Assembly: GCF_022024275.1 (NCBI RefSeq) | Contig: NZ_CP091804.1 | Coordinates: forward strand, 992,001-1,056,000 | Origin: Sphingopyxis sp. BSN-002 | GTDB lineage: Bacteria; Pseudomonadota; Alphaproteobacteria; Sphingomonadales; Sphingomonadaceae | DNA: 64,000 bases | Direction: 5' to 3' | Part shown: in pieces, positions 28,372 through 39,039 of the stretch | Layout: every line of letters starts with the position of its first letter | How positions within the stretch are numbered: position 1 is the first letter of the stretch | Translations under genes and position numbers: made by a program | Notes under the pieces: model-generated | Seen by the model: the letters and a program-made list of their open reading frames with translations, nothing else | What the model was told of the DNA's origin: nothing | Databases searched by the model: none

Positions 28372-29712
28372 ATGACCAAAATTTCGACCATGATCGGGCT
28401 GATGGCCGCAGCAGCCGTGGGGATAACGCCGGTGCTCGCGCAGACCGTCTCCGACAACGAAGTGCCGACGACGAGCCTCAACATTCCGGGCAATGTCCAG
28501 CTTTATGGCGATGCCAAGCCGAACGTGTACCGCCCCTCGGCAACCGTGAATGGCGAGATCATCACCGCAACCGACATCGAGCAGCGCCTCGCGCTGATCC
28601 GCATCGCGAACAACAATGTCGAGCTCCCTGCCGAAGAAATGCAGCGCCTGCGCAATCAGGTTTTCAGCAACCTGATCGACGAAAAGCTGCAAATCCAGGA
28701 AGCCAAGGCGGCGAAGATCGAAATCGACGAGAATGTCGTCAATCAGCAGTTCGCGCGGCTCGCGGGACGTTTCAAGCAGACGCCCGAGCAGTTCACCCAG
28801 TATCTGGCGTCCAAGAATTCGTCGGCAGCCGCAGTGAAGCAGCAGATCCGGGGCGAATATGCCTGGGACCGGCTGCTCTCGCGCAACATCCAGTCGACCA
28901 CGAACGTGTCGACCGAGGAGGTCGAGGCGATCGTCAAGCAGATGAACGAGGCCAAGGGACAGGACGAGTTCCATATCGGCGAAATCTACCTGTCCGCGAC
29001 CCCCGACAATCAGGCGGCGATCGTCGAGAACGCCCGCAAGATCATCCAGGCGCTTCAGGCGGGCGGCAGCTTCCAGGCCTATGCCCGTCAGTTCTCCGAA
29101 GCCTCGACTGCGGTGGTCGGCGGCGATCTTGGCTGGGTCAAGGCGGCGCAGCTGCCGGGATCGATGGCTGAAGCCGCTGCCCAGATGCAGCCCGGCCAGC
29201 TCGTCGGTCCGATCGAGGTGCCCGGCGGTGTGTCGATCATGCTGATGATCGACCGGCGTCAGGTGCTGACGGCGGATCCCCGCGACGCGGTGCTCAGCCT
29301 GAAACAGATCTCGCTCGATTTTGCTCCGGGCACGACCGAGGCAAAGGCATCGGAGCTTGCCAGCCAGTTCGCCGAAGCAACCCGCAATATCGCAGGCTGC
29401 GGTGCCGCCGACGAGGTTGCACGCAGCCTGGGCGCCAACATCGTGTCCCGCGACAACATCGAAATGCGCGCGCTGCCGGCGCCGTTGCAATCGACGTTGA
29501 CGACGATGCAGGTCGGACAGACGACGCAGCCCTTCGGCGCTGCGAACGAAGGCATCAGCGTGCTGGTGCTGTGCGGCCGCGAAATGCCGCAGACCGCGAC
29601 GGCGCCCGATCTCGAGCAAATCGAGCAGCGCCTGCTCGAGGAAAAGGTCAACAAGCGCGCCCAGCGCTATTTGCGCGACCTTCGCCGCGACGCGGTAATC
29701 GAATATAGCTGA
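28372..29712 (+). CDS. surA: Periplasmic chaperone/peptidyl-prolyl isomerase SurA
   Basis: Chaperone for outer-membrane proteins, including LptD. The 446-residue protein has a signal peptide (about 1-24), a helical SurA N-terminal domain starting with ATVNGEIITATDIEQRL and a parvulin domain (about 200-300) with EFHIGEIYLSATPDN and GGDLGWVKAAQLPG. A second, degenerate parvulin-like region follows. It lies 142 bp after lptD, and its TGA shares one base with the pdxA ATG. Confidence 0.93.
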   Translation: MTKISTMIGLMAAAAVGITPVLAQTVSDNEVPTTSLNIPGNVQLYGDAKPNVYRPSATVNGEIITATDIEQRLALIRIANNNVELPAEEMQRLRNQVFSNLIDEKLQIQEAKAAKIEIDENVVNQQFARLAGRFKQTPEQFTQYLASKNSSAAAVKQQIRGEYAWDRLLSRNIQSTTNVSTEEVEAIVKQMNEAKGQDEFHIGEIYLSATPDNQAAIVENARKIIQALQAGGSFQAYARQFSEASTAVVGGDLGWVKAAQLPGSMAEAAAQMQPGQLVGPIEVPGGVSIMLMIDRRQVLTADPRDAVLSLKQISLDFAPGTTEAKASELASQFAEATRNIAGCGAADEVARSLGANIVSRDNIEMRALPAPLQSTLTTMQVGQTTQPFGAANEGISVLVLCGREMPQTATAPDLEQIEQRLLEEKVNKRAQRYLRDLRRDAVIEYS

Positions 29713-30731
29713 TGCCCGACCTTAGTACGCCGCGGCCGATCGCGGTCACCATGGGTGACCCGGCCGGCGTGGGTCCTGAAGTCGCCGCCCGCGCATGGGC
29801 GGCGCGGCGCGAGCATGGCCTGCCCCCCTTCGTCGCGATCGGCGATATCGCCGCTATAGAAGCCGTCTGGGACGGACCGATCGCGCGCGTCGGCGATCTC
29901 GACGAGGCGGCGCGTTCCTTCGATACGGCGCTCCCGGTCTGGCACCTCGAGGACAGCGGACCGCTGACCCCCGGCGCGCCGACGCCAGCGGGCGCCACAT
30001 GTGCGCTCCATACGCTCGAGACGGGCATCGGCCTGACGCGTAACGGCGCGAGCGCCGCGCTCGTCACCGGGCCGGTGTCGAAGCACGCGCTGCACGGGAT
30101 CGGCTATACGCACCCCGGGCAGACCGAATTCATCGCCGAACGCTGCGGCGTGACCGCCACCAATGCGGTCATGATGCTCGCCGGCCCCTCGCTGCGCGTG
30201 GTGCCGCTGACCGTTCATATCCCGCTTTTCGAAGTCGCGGAACGGCTGACGACCGAGCTGATCGTTGCGAAGGCGCGGATCGTTGCGCGCGGGCTGGCGC
30301 GCGATTTCGGCCTGGCATCGCCCCGGCTGGCAATCGCCGGGCTCAATCCGCATGCCGGCGAGAGCGGCCAGCTTGGCCGCGAGGAAATCACCGTCATCGC
30401 GCCGGCAGTCGCCCAGCTTGCCGAAGAGGGGATCGTCGTGGACGGGCCGCTGGCGGCGGACGCGCTGTTCGCGCCCGGTATCCGCGACCAGTATGACGCC
30501 ATCCTTTGCGGGTATCACGATCAGGCGCTGGCCCCGTTCAAGGCGCTGCATTTTCACGACGGCGTCAACCTGACGCTGGGCCTGCCGATCATCCGCACTT
30601 CGCCCGACCATGGCACGGCCTTCGACATCGCGGGCAAGGGCAAGGCTGACCCGGGACCGACGATTGCGGCGATCGCGATGGCGGCGCGCATGGCCGCTGC
30701 CCGCGACCGCGCCGTCGCGCCGGCGAAGTGA
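29712..30731 (+). CDS. pdxA: 4-hydroxythreonine-4-phosphate dehydrogenase
   Basis: NAD-dependent oxidation step of pyridoxal 5'-phosphate biosynthesis. The 339-residue protein opens with IAVTMGDPAGVGPEV and shows VTGPVSKHAL, YTHPGQTEFIAE, GLNPHAGESGQLG and LCGYHDQALAPFK, with the conserved metal-ligand histidines. The start overlaps the surA stop in TGATG; the stop overlaps the rsmA start in GTGA. Confidence 0.96.
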   Translation: MPDLSTPRPIAVTMGDPAGVGPEVAARAWAARREHGLPPFVAIGDIAAIEAVWDGPIARVGDLDEAARSFDTALPVWHLEDSGPLTPGAPTPAGATCALHTLETGIGLTRNGASAALVTGPVSKHALHGIGYTHPGQTEFIAERCGVTATNAVMMLAGPSLRVVPLTVHIPLFEVAERLTTELIVAKARIVARGLARDFGLASPRLAIAGLNPHAGESGQLGREEITVIAPAVAQLAEEGIVVDGPLAADALFAPGIRDQYDAILCGYHDQALAPFKALHFHDGVNLTLGLPIIRTSPDHGTAFDIAGKGKADPGPTIAAIAMAARMAAARDRAVAPAK

Positions 30732-31564
30732 GGATCGAGCCCAAGACCCCGTTGCCGCCGCTCCGCGAGACGGTGCGCGTCCATGGCCTGTCAGCCAGCA
30801 AGGCGCTGGGCCAGAATTTCCTGTTCGACGAACAGCTGCTCGACCGGATCGCGGCGCTGCCCGGCGATCTGGACGGCGCGACCGTCTTCGAAGTCGGACC
30901 CGGCCCCGGCGGCCTGACACGCGCGCTGCTCCGCGCCGGGGCAAAGGTGATAGCGGTCGAACGCGACGATCGCTGCCTGCCCTTGCTCGCCGAACTTTCC
31001 GAGGCGTTCGACGGGCGGCTGAAGGTCATCCCCGATGACGCGATGGCGATCGACGCCGACGCCTTGGCGGGCGGACCGTATCATATCGTCGCGAACCTGC
31101 CCTACAACGTGGGGACGGCGTTGTTCACGCGCTGGCTGGAACCGAAGGCGTGGCCGCCGCAATGGCTGTCGTTGACGCTGATGTTCCAGCTTGAGGTCGC
31201 CGAGCGGATCGTCGCGCCGGTGGGCACAAACGCCTATGGCCGCCTCGCTGTGCTCGCTCAGTGGCGGTCGCACGCCAAGATCGCGATGAAGGTGCATCGC
31301 TCGGCCTTCACCCCGCCGCCCAAGGTCATGTCGGCGATCGTCCATGTGACGCCCGGTGACGAGCCCGAAGGCGTCGATCCGCGAATCCTGTCCAAGCTCA
31401 CCGAAAAGGGCTTTGGCCAACGGCGCAAGATGCTGCGGCAGAGCCTGAAGGGCGTGCCCGGCGCGATCGAGGCGCTCGAAGCGCTCGGCATCGACCCGAC
31501 GCGACGCGCCGAGACCGTCAGCGTTGCGGAATGGGTCGCGCTGGCGCGGGCGCTTAGCGCTTAA
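30728..31564 (+). CDS. rsmA: 16S rRNA (adenine1518/1519-dimethyl)transferase RsmA/KsgA
   Basis: Dimethylates two adjacent adenines of 16S rRNA in late small-subunit maturation. Starts at the GTG at 30728, overlapping the pdxA stop; 278 residues. SAM-binding motif I (VFEVGPGPGGLTRALL), the acidic VIAVERDDR, and the catalytic NLPYNVG loop are present. A C-terminal helical domain ends in LARALSA. Its TAA overlaps the stop of the converging TPR gene in a TTAA. Confidence 0.96.
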   Translation: MRIEPKTPLPPLRETVRVHGLSASKALGQNFLFDEQLLDRIAALPGDLDGATVFEVGPGPGGLTRALLRAGAKVIAVERDDRCLPLLAELSEAFDGRLKVIPDDAMAIDADALAGGPYHIVANLPYNVGTALFTRWLEPKAWPPQWLSLTLMFQLEVAERIVAPVGTNAYGRLAVLAQWRSHAKIAMKVHRSAFTPPPKVMSAIVHVTPGDEPEGVDPRILSKLTEKGFGQRRKMLRQSLKGVPGAIEALEALGIDPTRRAETVSVAEWVALARALSA

Positions 31565-32085
31565 TTCTGGCTGCTGGTGCCGACCGTCGCGACGGGCTTC
31601 GGCGCGATCGCTTCGGCAGCGACGACGCGTTTCGCGTCGCTGCTCGCGATCGCCTTTTCCAGCGAGGCGACTTGCGGGCAATTCGATTTGCAGACCCGTT
31701 TCGCATCGGCGAGTTTTTCGCGGGCCAGTTCGAGCGCACCCTTGTCGGCGAGCGCTTCGCCCTGCCCGGTCAGCGCGATAACGTCATTGGGTTCAAGCAG
31801 CAGCGCCTCGCGGTAAAGGCCGATCGCCTTGCCCGGCAAGCCCTGCGCCCGCGCGACCTGCGCCATGGCGATGATCGCCGAACGGTTGCGCGGATCGGCG
31901 GCCAGCGCGGATTCATAAAAATCCACTGCGGCGTCGAGATTGCCGGCGTGCTGCGCTTCCTCGCCGCGCTTCTGCAACTCGGTCGACCGCGGGAGAATGT
32001 CATTGTCGGCGCGCTGCGCATCGGAGGCCACGGGCATGCTGGCAAGGATAAGGCCGGCACCGAGAGCCAGGAAACTGACGCGCAT
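31561..32085 (-). CDS. Secreted tetratricopeptide-repeat protein
   Basis: A 174-residue protein starting at the ATG at 32085 with GGGAG eight bases upstream. A signal peptide covers about residues 1-23. Two to three TPR units follow (GNLDAAVDFYESALAADPRN, GLPGKAIGLYREALLLEPND, KGALELAREKLADAKRVCKS). Two cysteines in CKSNC may form a disulphide. It is the last gene after guaB and rsmB on the same strand. Likely a periplasmic protein-interaction scaffold; partner unknown. Confidence 0.75.
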   Translation of the reverse strand: MRVSFLALGAGLILASMPVASDAQRADNDILPRSTELQKRGEEAQHAGNLDAAVDFYESALAADPRNRSAIIAMAQVARAQGLPGKAIGLYREALLLEPNDVIALTGQGEALADKGALELAREKLADAKRVCKSNCPQVASLEKAIASSDAKRVVAAEAIAPKPVATVGTSSQN

Positions 32086-32117
32086 CGCATTCTCCCATTT
32101 CTTCATTTCGGGGGATG

Positions 32118-33308
32118 CTAACATGGCGCTGTCAGCCGTGCGAGAAAAAATCCGTCGCACTGGTCGTGCGCCGGGGTGAGCAGAAAACCGCCGCCCGCCG
32201 TACGTCCAACGCCATCGGACAGGTATCCGCTGTCGGCCGTCCAGCCGGGATGCCGGTTCAGAAATTCGTCCACCTGGGCCCGCCCCTCGCGCGCGATGAT
32301 CGAGCATACTGCATAGAGGAGTTTGCCGCCCGGCGCCACAAGATCGGCGCCGATGTCGATCAACTTCGCCTGGTCGGCAAGATGGCGGTCGAGACGTTGC
32401 GGCGTCAGCCGCCAGCGCAGTTCGGGACTGCGTCGCCACGTGCCGCTCCCCGAGCAAGGCGCATCGACGAAAACGCGGTCGGCCTTCCCCTGCCAGTCGG
32501 CAAGCATTGCGAGCTCCTGACCGGGGTTGAGCAGGCGCGTCTCGACTCGCGTGGCGCCGGCGCGTTCGGCGCGCGCCGGCAGTTGCTGCAGGCGCGCGCG
32601 ATTGGTGTCGCAAGCGAGGATGTCGGCGTCGTTGCCGGTGAGCGAAGCGATGGCGAGCGTCTTGCCGCCGCCGCCCGCGCACAGATCGACGATCGCTTGC
32701 CCCGGCGTGGCGTCGAGCGCGGCGGAGGCATATTGGCTCGCGGCGTCCTGCACCTCGAAGTCGCCCTCGGCATAGGCGGGATGCTGCGCCGCGGCGGTTT
32801 CGGGTGGCAGGCGCCAGCCGTCGGGCGCGCCGAGGATCGCTTCGGCTTCGGGGAAAAGCGCGGCGAGATCGGCCACCCCAGATTTGATACGATTGGCGCG
32901 AAGATCCAGAGGCGCGCGAGCGAGCATCGCATCGCCCTCCCCGGCCCCGACGAGCGGATCGAACAGGTCGATCAGCGCCTGCGCCGCGAGCCCGGTTTCG
33001 GCGCGCGGTTCATCGGCCGCGATGGGGGCCGGCCCATACGGAGTGCCATCGAACAACTCCGCCAGCGCCGGATCGGCATCGACGAGCGCCAGCATCGCCG
33101 CGCGGCCGGAGGCCGGCACCGAACGAACGAGGCGGATCGCGTCATAAACATGCGCCCGGATCGCGCGGCGGTCCTTCGACCCCGCATAGCGGCGCCCGCG
33201 CATCGCTTCGGCGAAGATCGCGTCGGCAGGCGCCCCGCCCTCGCGCGCGGCAACGGCGATGGCGTCGAGGATCTCGATCGCCGCCTGAATGCGCGCTGCC
33301 GGTGTCAC
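32118..33308 (-). CDS. RsmB/NOP-family RNA (cytosine-5) methyltransferase
   Basis: A 396-residue SAM-dependent methyltransferase starting at GTG 33308. An N-terminal NusB-like helical region is followed by the catalytic domain: SAM motif VDLCAGGGGKTLAIAS, DAPCSGSGTWRRSPELRW (motif IV Cys) and LLYAVCSIIAREG (motif VI catalytic Cys). The family methylates cytosine in rRNA or tRNA. It starts 9 bp after the guaB stop, so the two are probably co-transcribed. The exact target is uncertain, so no symbol is given. Confidence 0.9.
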   Translation of the reverse strand: MTPAARIQAAIEILDAIAVAAREGGAPADAIFAEAMRGRRYAGSKDRRAIRAHVYDAIRLVRSVPASGRAAMLALVDADPALAELFDGTPYGPAPIAADEPRAETGLAAQALIDLFDPLVGAGEGDAMLARAPLDLRANRIKSGVADLAALFPEAEAILGAPDGWRLPPETAAAQHPAYAEGDFEVQDAASQYASAALDATPGQAIVDLCAGGGGKTLAIASLTGNDADILACDTNRARLQQLPARAERAGATRVETRLLNPGQELAMLADWQGKADRVFVDAPCSGSGTWRRSPELRWRLTPQRLDRHLADQAKLIDIGADLVAPGGKLLYAVCSIIAREGRAQVDEFLNRHPGWTADSGYLSDGVGRTAGGGFLLTPAHDQCDGFFLARLTAPC

Positions 33309-33317
33309 CGGGCGGCC

Positions 33318-34895
<1,578 letters not shown>

Positions 34896-34989
34896 TTATT
34901 TCGCACCGGATGCGCGTACCGGAAAAGCTCCGGTTCCCGCCATTGCCATTCGCCACGATCGCATCCTCCCCGTCCGCCGGGAGAGCGCC

Positions 34990-36147
34990 TCAAAGCGACG
35001 CGACCAGATCCGCCAGATGCCGGCGGAGTGCCGGAAATTCATCGTCTTCGGTGATCCCCAATCGCACCACCGTCACCCGCTGCGACGGCGAAACGATAAT
35101 ATATTGCCCCTGATGACCGATGCAGGCGAACAGGTCGTTGGGACCGCGGTCGGGCCAGAGCGCTGCATCGGCGCCGGCCGGGCGTCGGCGGTTGAGCCAG
35201 ATATGCCCGCCATAGCCCGCGTCGTTCGGCGAAGGCGTCAGCATGAAGGTCATCCACGTCTCCGGCAGCAGCCGCTGGCCGTTCACGACACCATGGTTGC
35301 GCAGGAATTCGCCGAATTTCCCGTAGTCGCGCGCGGTCGCATGCATGACCGAACCGCCGATCATCGTGCCATGAGCGTCGAATTCCGGCGTCAGGCTGGC
35401 CATGCCGAGCGGTTCGGCCAGCCGGCCGTGGATGAATTCCAGCATCGCGTCCCGCCGCGCCTCGGCATTTTGCGACGGGGTCAGCGCATCGGTCATGATG
35501 TCGGCGAGGATGACGCTCGTCGCGGAGCTGTAATTGAACAGTTCTCCGGGCCGCGCCGCCGCCGGTTTGGCTTCGGCGAAGCCTGCCATATCCTGTGCGC
35601 CGGCGCCAAAGAGCATCTCGACGGTGTCGCCCTTCCAAACGGGATCGCCGGTTTCGACATGCTCCAGCCCCGACGACATGTGGAGCAGGTTGCGCAGCGT
35701 GATCGCGCCGCGCGGGTCCCCGCTACGTTCCCAGCCGGAGACGGGCGCCGGAGCGTCGAGCGACAGCTGTCCGTCGGAAACGAGGATACCGGCCAGCACT
35801 GCGGTTATGCTCTTGGCCATCGACCAGCTGATCAGCTTCGAATTCGGACCGAAACCGTCGCCATAGCGCTCGTAGATCGGTTCGCCGTCGCGCAGCACAT
35901 ACAGCGCCCGCGTTTCGCCCACTTCGCTCTCATCGTCGAAGAGCGCATCGGCCTTGGCCCTTATCACGGGATCGAGCGCCGGCAGCGCCGGGGTGGCGTC
36001 CACGGCCCGCACATCGTCGAGCGAGGCGCCGAGCCTCGGCGACGGCGACGCCGGCGCGATGCTGCCCTGCCCCGCCGCCTGCGTCAGCGACCAGCCCCCG
36101 AGCATTACCAGCGCGGCACTTGCCAGCATGGCTTTTTTCGTGATCAT
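34990..36147 (-). CDS. Exported serine hydrolase (class C beta-lactamase fold)
   Basis: A 385-residue protein from the ATG at 36147 (MITKKAMLASAALVMLGGW), which gives a good signal sequence; an ATG at 36165 is an alternative. The penicillin-binding/beta-lactamase fold is shown by SMAK at residues 109-112 (SxxK catalytic Ser/Lys), a YSS motif (FNYSSATSV) and a late HQGQY in the KTG-box position. This pattern fits the broad serine hydrolase/esterase family better than a true beta-lactamase. The start codon overlaps that of the divergent gene at 36146. Substrate unknown. Confidence 0.8.
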   Translation of the reverse strand: MITKKAMLASAALVMLGGWSLTQAAGQGSIAPASPSPRLGASLDDVRAVDATPALPALDPVIRAKADALFDDESEVGETRALYVLRDGEPIYERYGDGFGPNSKLISWSMAKSITAVLAGILVSDGQLSLDAPAPVSGWERSGDPRGAITLRNLLHMSSGLEHVETGDPVWKGDTVEMLFGAGAQDMAGFAEAKPAAARPGELFNYSSATSVILADIMTDALTPSQNAEARRDAMLEFIHGRLAEPLGMASLTPEFDAHGTMIGGSVMHATARDYGKFGEFLRNHGVVNGQRLLPETWMTFMLTPSPNDAGYGGHIWLNRRRPAGADAALWPDRGPNDLFACIGHQGQYIIVSPSQRVTVVRLGITEDDEFPALRRHLADLVASL

Positions 36148-36574
36148 GGAACGGGTGAGTAACATCAACCCGACCGATCCGGCAACGGCCGACCAGCGGC
36201 CGGCCGCGCCGCCGCCCGAGGTGCCGTCGCATCTGCGTGGTCGCAAACGGCGCGACGGCAAACGCGGCGGTTGCCTGCCATGGATCGCAGGCTTCGGGGT
36301 CCTGCTTGCAATCTTCCTGATCTGGAAGTTCCCGTCCTTCAAGGCCCAGGCCGAACTGGGTTCCGCCTATGCCGCGCGGGTCGGGTGTTCGTGCCGCTAT
36401 GTCCAGGGGCGCAGCCTCGACAGCTGCCAGAGCGATTTTGAGCCGGGCATGGAGATGATCTCACTGAGCGAGGATCCCGCGACCAAAACCGTTACGGGCA
36501 GCGTCCCGCTACTCGCGTCGCGGAGCGCCCGCTACGCAGGCGCGAGCGGTTGCCTGATCAATCCGCGGAACTGA
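36146..36574 (+). CDS. Small single-pass membrane protein with Cys-rich periplasmic part
   Basis: 142 residues from the ATG at 36146; a GTG at 36155 (VSNINPTDP) is an alternative start. A basic, Pro-rich cytoplasmic stretch (HLRGRKRRDGKRGG) precedes one transmembrane helix (about 55-72). A probable periplasmic domain follows, with CSCRYVQGRSLDSCQSDF and a final Cys. I do not recognise the family. It is divergent from the serine hydrolase, with start codons overlapping in CATG, suggesting a linked function. Its last 17 bases overlap the next minus-strand gene. Confidence 0.6.
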   Translation: MERVSNINPTDPATADQRPAAPPPEVPSHLRGRKRRDGKRGGCLPWIAGFGVLLAIFLIWKFPSFKAQAELGSAYAARVGCSCRYVQGRSLDSCQSDFEPGMEMISLSEDPATKTVTGSVPLLASRSARYAGASGCLINPRN

Positions 36575-36821
36575 CCGGCGAACCGAGCCGGGCCGCGATC
36601 AGCGCCAGCGCGGCCGGCGCACCGAAGACGAGCAGCCAGACGACCGCCTCTTCGCCCCAGCCATAACCCGCCGACAACACACCGACGAGCAGGTTGCCGA
36701 CCGATATGAGCAGCCAGAGGACAAGGAACGCCCAGGTTGCGCGGCGCTTGTCGCGGATGAGGATGCGCATGGCGATCAGCAGCGCGAGTCCGGCGATCAG
36801 CATGATGGTTGTGTGCGACAT
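36558..36821 (-). CDS. Small integral membrane protein
   Basis: 87 residues with three probable transmembrane helices (TIMLIAGLALLIAMRILI; WAFLVLWLLISVGNLLVGVL; VVWLLVFGAPAALALIAARL). A strong GGGGGAG site lies about 10 bases before the ATG. It follows ltrA after 27 bp on the same strand and may belong to the araC-ltrA transcript. Function unknown. Confidence 0.6.
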   Translation of the reverse strand: MSHTTIMLIAGLALLIAMRILIRDKRRATWAFLVLWLLISVGNLLVGVLSAGYGWGEEAVVWLLVFGAPAALALIAARLGSPVSSAD

Positions 36822-36848
36822 GGTCCTGTATCTCCCCCACCGATGATT

Positions 36849-38069
36849 TTATGCGTTGGCGCTCCCGAAGCGGCCGAGCCACGGCGCCCAGCGTTGCCAG
36901 CCGCCATTGTAGCTGCCCCATTCCCAGATTGCGGTGAACGCCAGTACTGCAAACGCGCCGATGCCCAGCGCAATCGGTTGCCAATGAAGAAACCATGACG
37001 CGGCGCCGACTGCCAGCAGCAGCGCGCAACCGATCATGTGCGAAAAGGGCGGCAGGCGGCGATCGTTCGTTGACTTCTTGAACCCCATGTTGCCGATCAG
37101 GAACAGCAGCCCGCCGCCGACCGTGACGGCGAGGAAGGCAGGCTCGATATGACCATAGGGATGCATCAACAGCATTTCGTCGGCAACGGCCGAGACGACC
37201 AGGCCCGCGATGATCGGAATATGCCAGTAGGTATAGGCGTTGCGCGCGATCAGCCCTGCCTGCTCGCTCGCCTCGATCCGCTCGCTGCCGCGTACCGCGC
37301 CGGTATCGAAATAGAGCCACCAGAGCGCCGCCGACCCGAGAAAACAGGTCGCGAACGCCGCCCAGTGCAGACCGTCCTGCGGCAGCTTCGCGAACGTCGC
37401 GCCGGTGATCAGTACGCCCTCGCCCAGCGATATGATGACGAACAGCGCGCAGCGTTCGGCCATATGCGCACCCGAAATGTCCCAGTCATGCCCCTTCGAA
37501 CGGCCGAGACCGGGCGTCCAGTAAAAGAAGATCGGCCCCATATATTCGAGCAGCAGCGCTGCGCCCCAGAGAAGCAGCCGGTGGTCGGGCGCCGACATCG
37601 CGCCGGCAATCCAGAGCGGTAGCGACAGCAGGAACCAGAATGTGATGCGCATGAAACTGCGCGCACGCGAATGATGGATGCCCCAGCTCGCCCAGACCAT
37701 ATAGAGCGAGCGGCCGATCTGCATGGAACAATAGGCGGCCGCGAAGAGCCAGCCGGTCTTGCCGAAGGCATAAGGAACGGCACTCGACAGGACGAGCCCG
37801 CCCAGCATCAGCATGATCAGCATCAGCCGGACATGAGCGCGCTCCGGATCGAGCCAGTTCGCCACCCAGGTCGTATAGATCCACACCCACCACACCGCGA
37901 AGAGCAGCAACAGCGTCTGGAGTGCCCCCGCCAGACCCAGATGTTCGAGCAGCGCGTGCGACAGCTGGGTGATCGCAAAGACGAACACGAGATCGAAGAA
38001 GAGTTCGATATTGGTAACCGGCGCATGGCCATGACCGTCGCGCACGCGAAACAGATTGCTGCGGATCAC
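36849..38069 (-). CDS. Low-temperature-requirement-A (LtrA) family membrane protein
   Basis: A polytopic protein of 406 residues starting at the GTG at 38069, preceded by GGAGGGG. The N-terminal VTNIELFFDLVFVFAITQLS is the LtrA signature (PF06772). About ten hydrophobic helices span the rest. The biochemical role of LtrA is unclear; it was named for a Listeria cold-growth mutant. The GTG overlaps the stop of the araC gene in GTGA, so expression is translationally coupled to that regulator. Confidence 0.85.
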   Translation of the reverse strand: MIRSNLFRVRDGHGHAPVTNIELFFDLVFVFAITQLSHALLEHLGLAGALQTLLLLFAVWWVWIYTTWVANWLDPERAHVRLMLIMLMLGGLVLSSAVPYAFGKTGWLFAAAYCSMQIGRSLYMVWASWGIHHSRARSFMRITFWFLLSLPLWIAGAMSAPDHRLLLWGAALLLEYMGPIFFYWTPGLGRSKGHDWDISGAHMAERCALFVIISLGEGVLITGATFAKLPQDGLHWAAFATCFLGSAALWWLYFDTGAVRGSERIEASEQAGLIARNAYTYWHIPIIAGLVVSAVADEMLLMHPYGHIEPAFLAVTVGGGLLFLIGNMGFKKSTNDRRLPPFSHMIGCALLLAVGAASWFLHWQPIALGIGAFAVLAFTAIWEWGSYNGGWQRWAPWLGRFGSANA

Positions 38070-38836
38070 AAAAGCCCCTCCCTCGTCGCCTGACGACGCC
38101 AGGCCCCGGGAGATATACCGAGCTTGTTGCGGAAGGCCGCACATAAATGTGCATGGCTCGAAAATCCGGTCGCGAAAGCGATCTCGGCGACCGTCAGCGG
38201 CCGGTTCATCAGGAACCAGCGGGCGCGGCGCAGGCGCTGGTTCAGCAGATATTGTGCAGGCGTGCGGCCGGTGGCGCGCGCGAAATGGACGATCAGGCTG
38301 TTGACCGACATTCCGGCTTCCGTCGCCATATCCTCGACGGTCAGATGGGTTTCGATCCGCGGTTCGATGAAGGTCATCAGATTGTCGAGCCGCCGCGCGA
38401 TGTCCGGCGCAACCGGAAAGCGCATCACGCCGCGTTCGAGCGTTTCCGCTATCGCGGCGAGGAGCGGCGCGGTGGCCGTTTCGTCGCCCGCCGCAAGGGC
38501 TCGCACGAGAGCGGCCATAGCGGCATCTTCATGCGCCGCGATTACCCGGGCTTCGGGCGCAACGTCCAGAAGCCCGGCGGGAATTTCGACCTGCAGATAG
38601 CGCGCCGTGCCGCCCTGCGCCGTCGCGGCGAACGGCCGGCCGGCCGGTACAAGCCACATTTCCCCCGGCAAGGGATCGCCCAGTGAGGTGCGCCGCCCGT
38701 CGAGCCATGTTTCGAGATAATGGTAGCTGCCGGCCTCGTGCAGGATGAGCACATGGACATCGCGTTCAATCGTCCAGTTACTGGGGCCATCGATCCTGTC
38801 GTCAATCGAGGCCGTCTTGAGTCGCCCCACGTCCAT
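38066..38836 (-). CDS. AraC-family transcriptional regulator
   Basis: 256 residues from the ATG at 38836; a TTG at 38878 would add 14. The N-terminal half resembles a cupin-like sensor (WLDGRRTSLGDPLPGEMWLV). The last 100 residues are the double helix-turn-helix of the family (LTVEDMATEAGMSVNSLIVH; LTVAEIAFATGFSSHAHLCA, then FRNKLGISPGAWRR). It overlaps ltrA by 4 bases and probably controls it. It is divergent from the candidate small RNA at about 38.9 kb. Confidence 0.88.
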   Translation of the reverse strand: MDVGRLKTASIDDRIDGPSNWTIERDVHVLILHEAGSYHYLETWLDGRRTSLGDPLPGEMWLVPAGRPFAATAQGGTARYLQVEIPAGLLDVAPEARVIAAHEDAAMAALVRALAAGDETATAPLLAAIAETLERGVMRFPVAPDIARRLDNLMTFIEPRIETHLTVEDMATEAGMSVNSLIVHFARATGRTPAQYLLNQRLRRARWFLMNRPLTVAEIAFATGFSSHAHLCAAFRNKLGISPGAWRRQATREGLL

Positions 38837-38920
38837 GACCCGAATATGGCAAAGATGGGAGAATCTGAAAGCCTGCAATCTAGGCGAATCATATGGTTAA
38901 ATCGCCCCTCCAATTCCCGG

Positions 38921-39039
38921 GGACGCCGATCAAGCACCCCTGATCGGCGTAAATATGCACGACTTTGGTGGGCCTGGTCGCACCACCACGAGACCCCTCC
39001 CGGCGGGCAGCATCGGATCATGCTGCCCGCCTCTTTTTT
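38921..39039 (+). ncRNA. Candidate small RNA with three hairpins and an intrinsic terminator
   Basis: Three consecutive inverted repeats lie on the plus strand in a 238-bp gap. Hairpin 1 has perfect 10-bp arms (ACGCCGATCA 38923-38932, TGATCGGCGT 38941-38950) with loop AGCACCCC. Hairpin 2 has TGGTGG (38966-38971) pairing with CCACCA (38983-38988). Hairpin 3 is the terminator at 39002-39031. The hairpin 1 loop and the single strand before hairpin 3 (ACCCCTCCC) are C-rich and could pair with ribosome binding sites, as in several alphaproteobacterial sRNAs. No plus-strand gene precedes the terminator, so it must end some transcript. The 5' end and promoter are not identified. Confidence 0.5.
39002..39039 (+). 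terminator. Strong rho-independent terminator
   Basis: Perfect 12-bp stem GGCGGGCAGCAT (39002-39013) and ATGCTGCCCGCC (39020-39031) with loop CGGATC, followed by TCTTTTTT. It has a U tract only in the plus direction, so it does not serve the minus-strand hydrolase gene. It is the 3' end of the candidate small RNA. Confidence 0.88.

Noticed and set aside
34918..34934. ACCGGA/TCCGGT hairpin upstream of guaB
   Set aside because: Short stem, no U tract and no gene end in the right direction.
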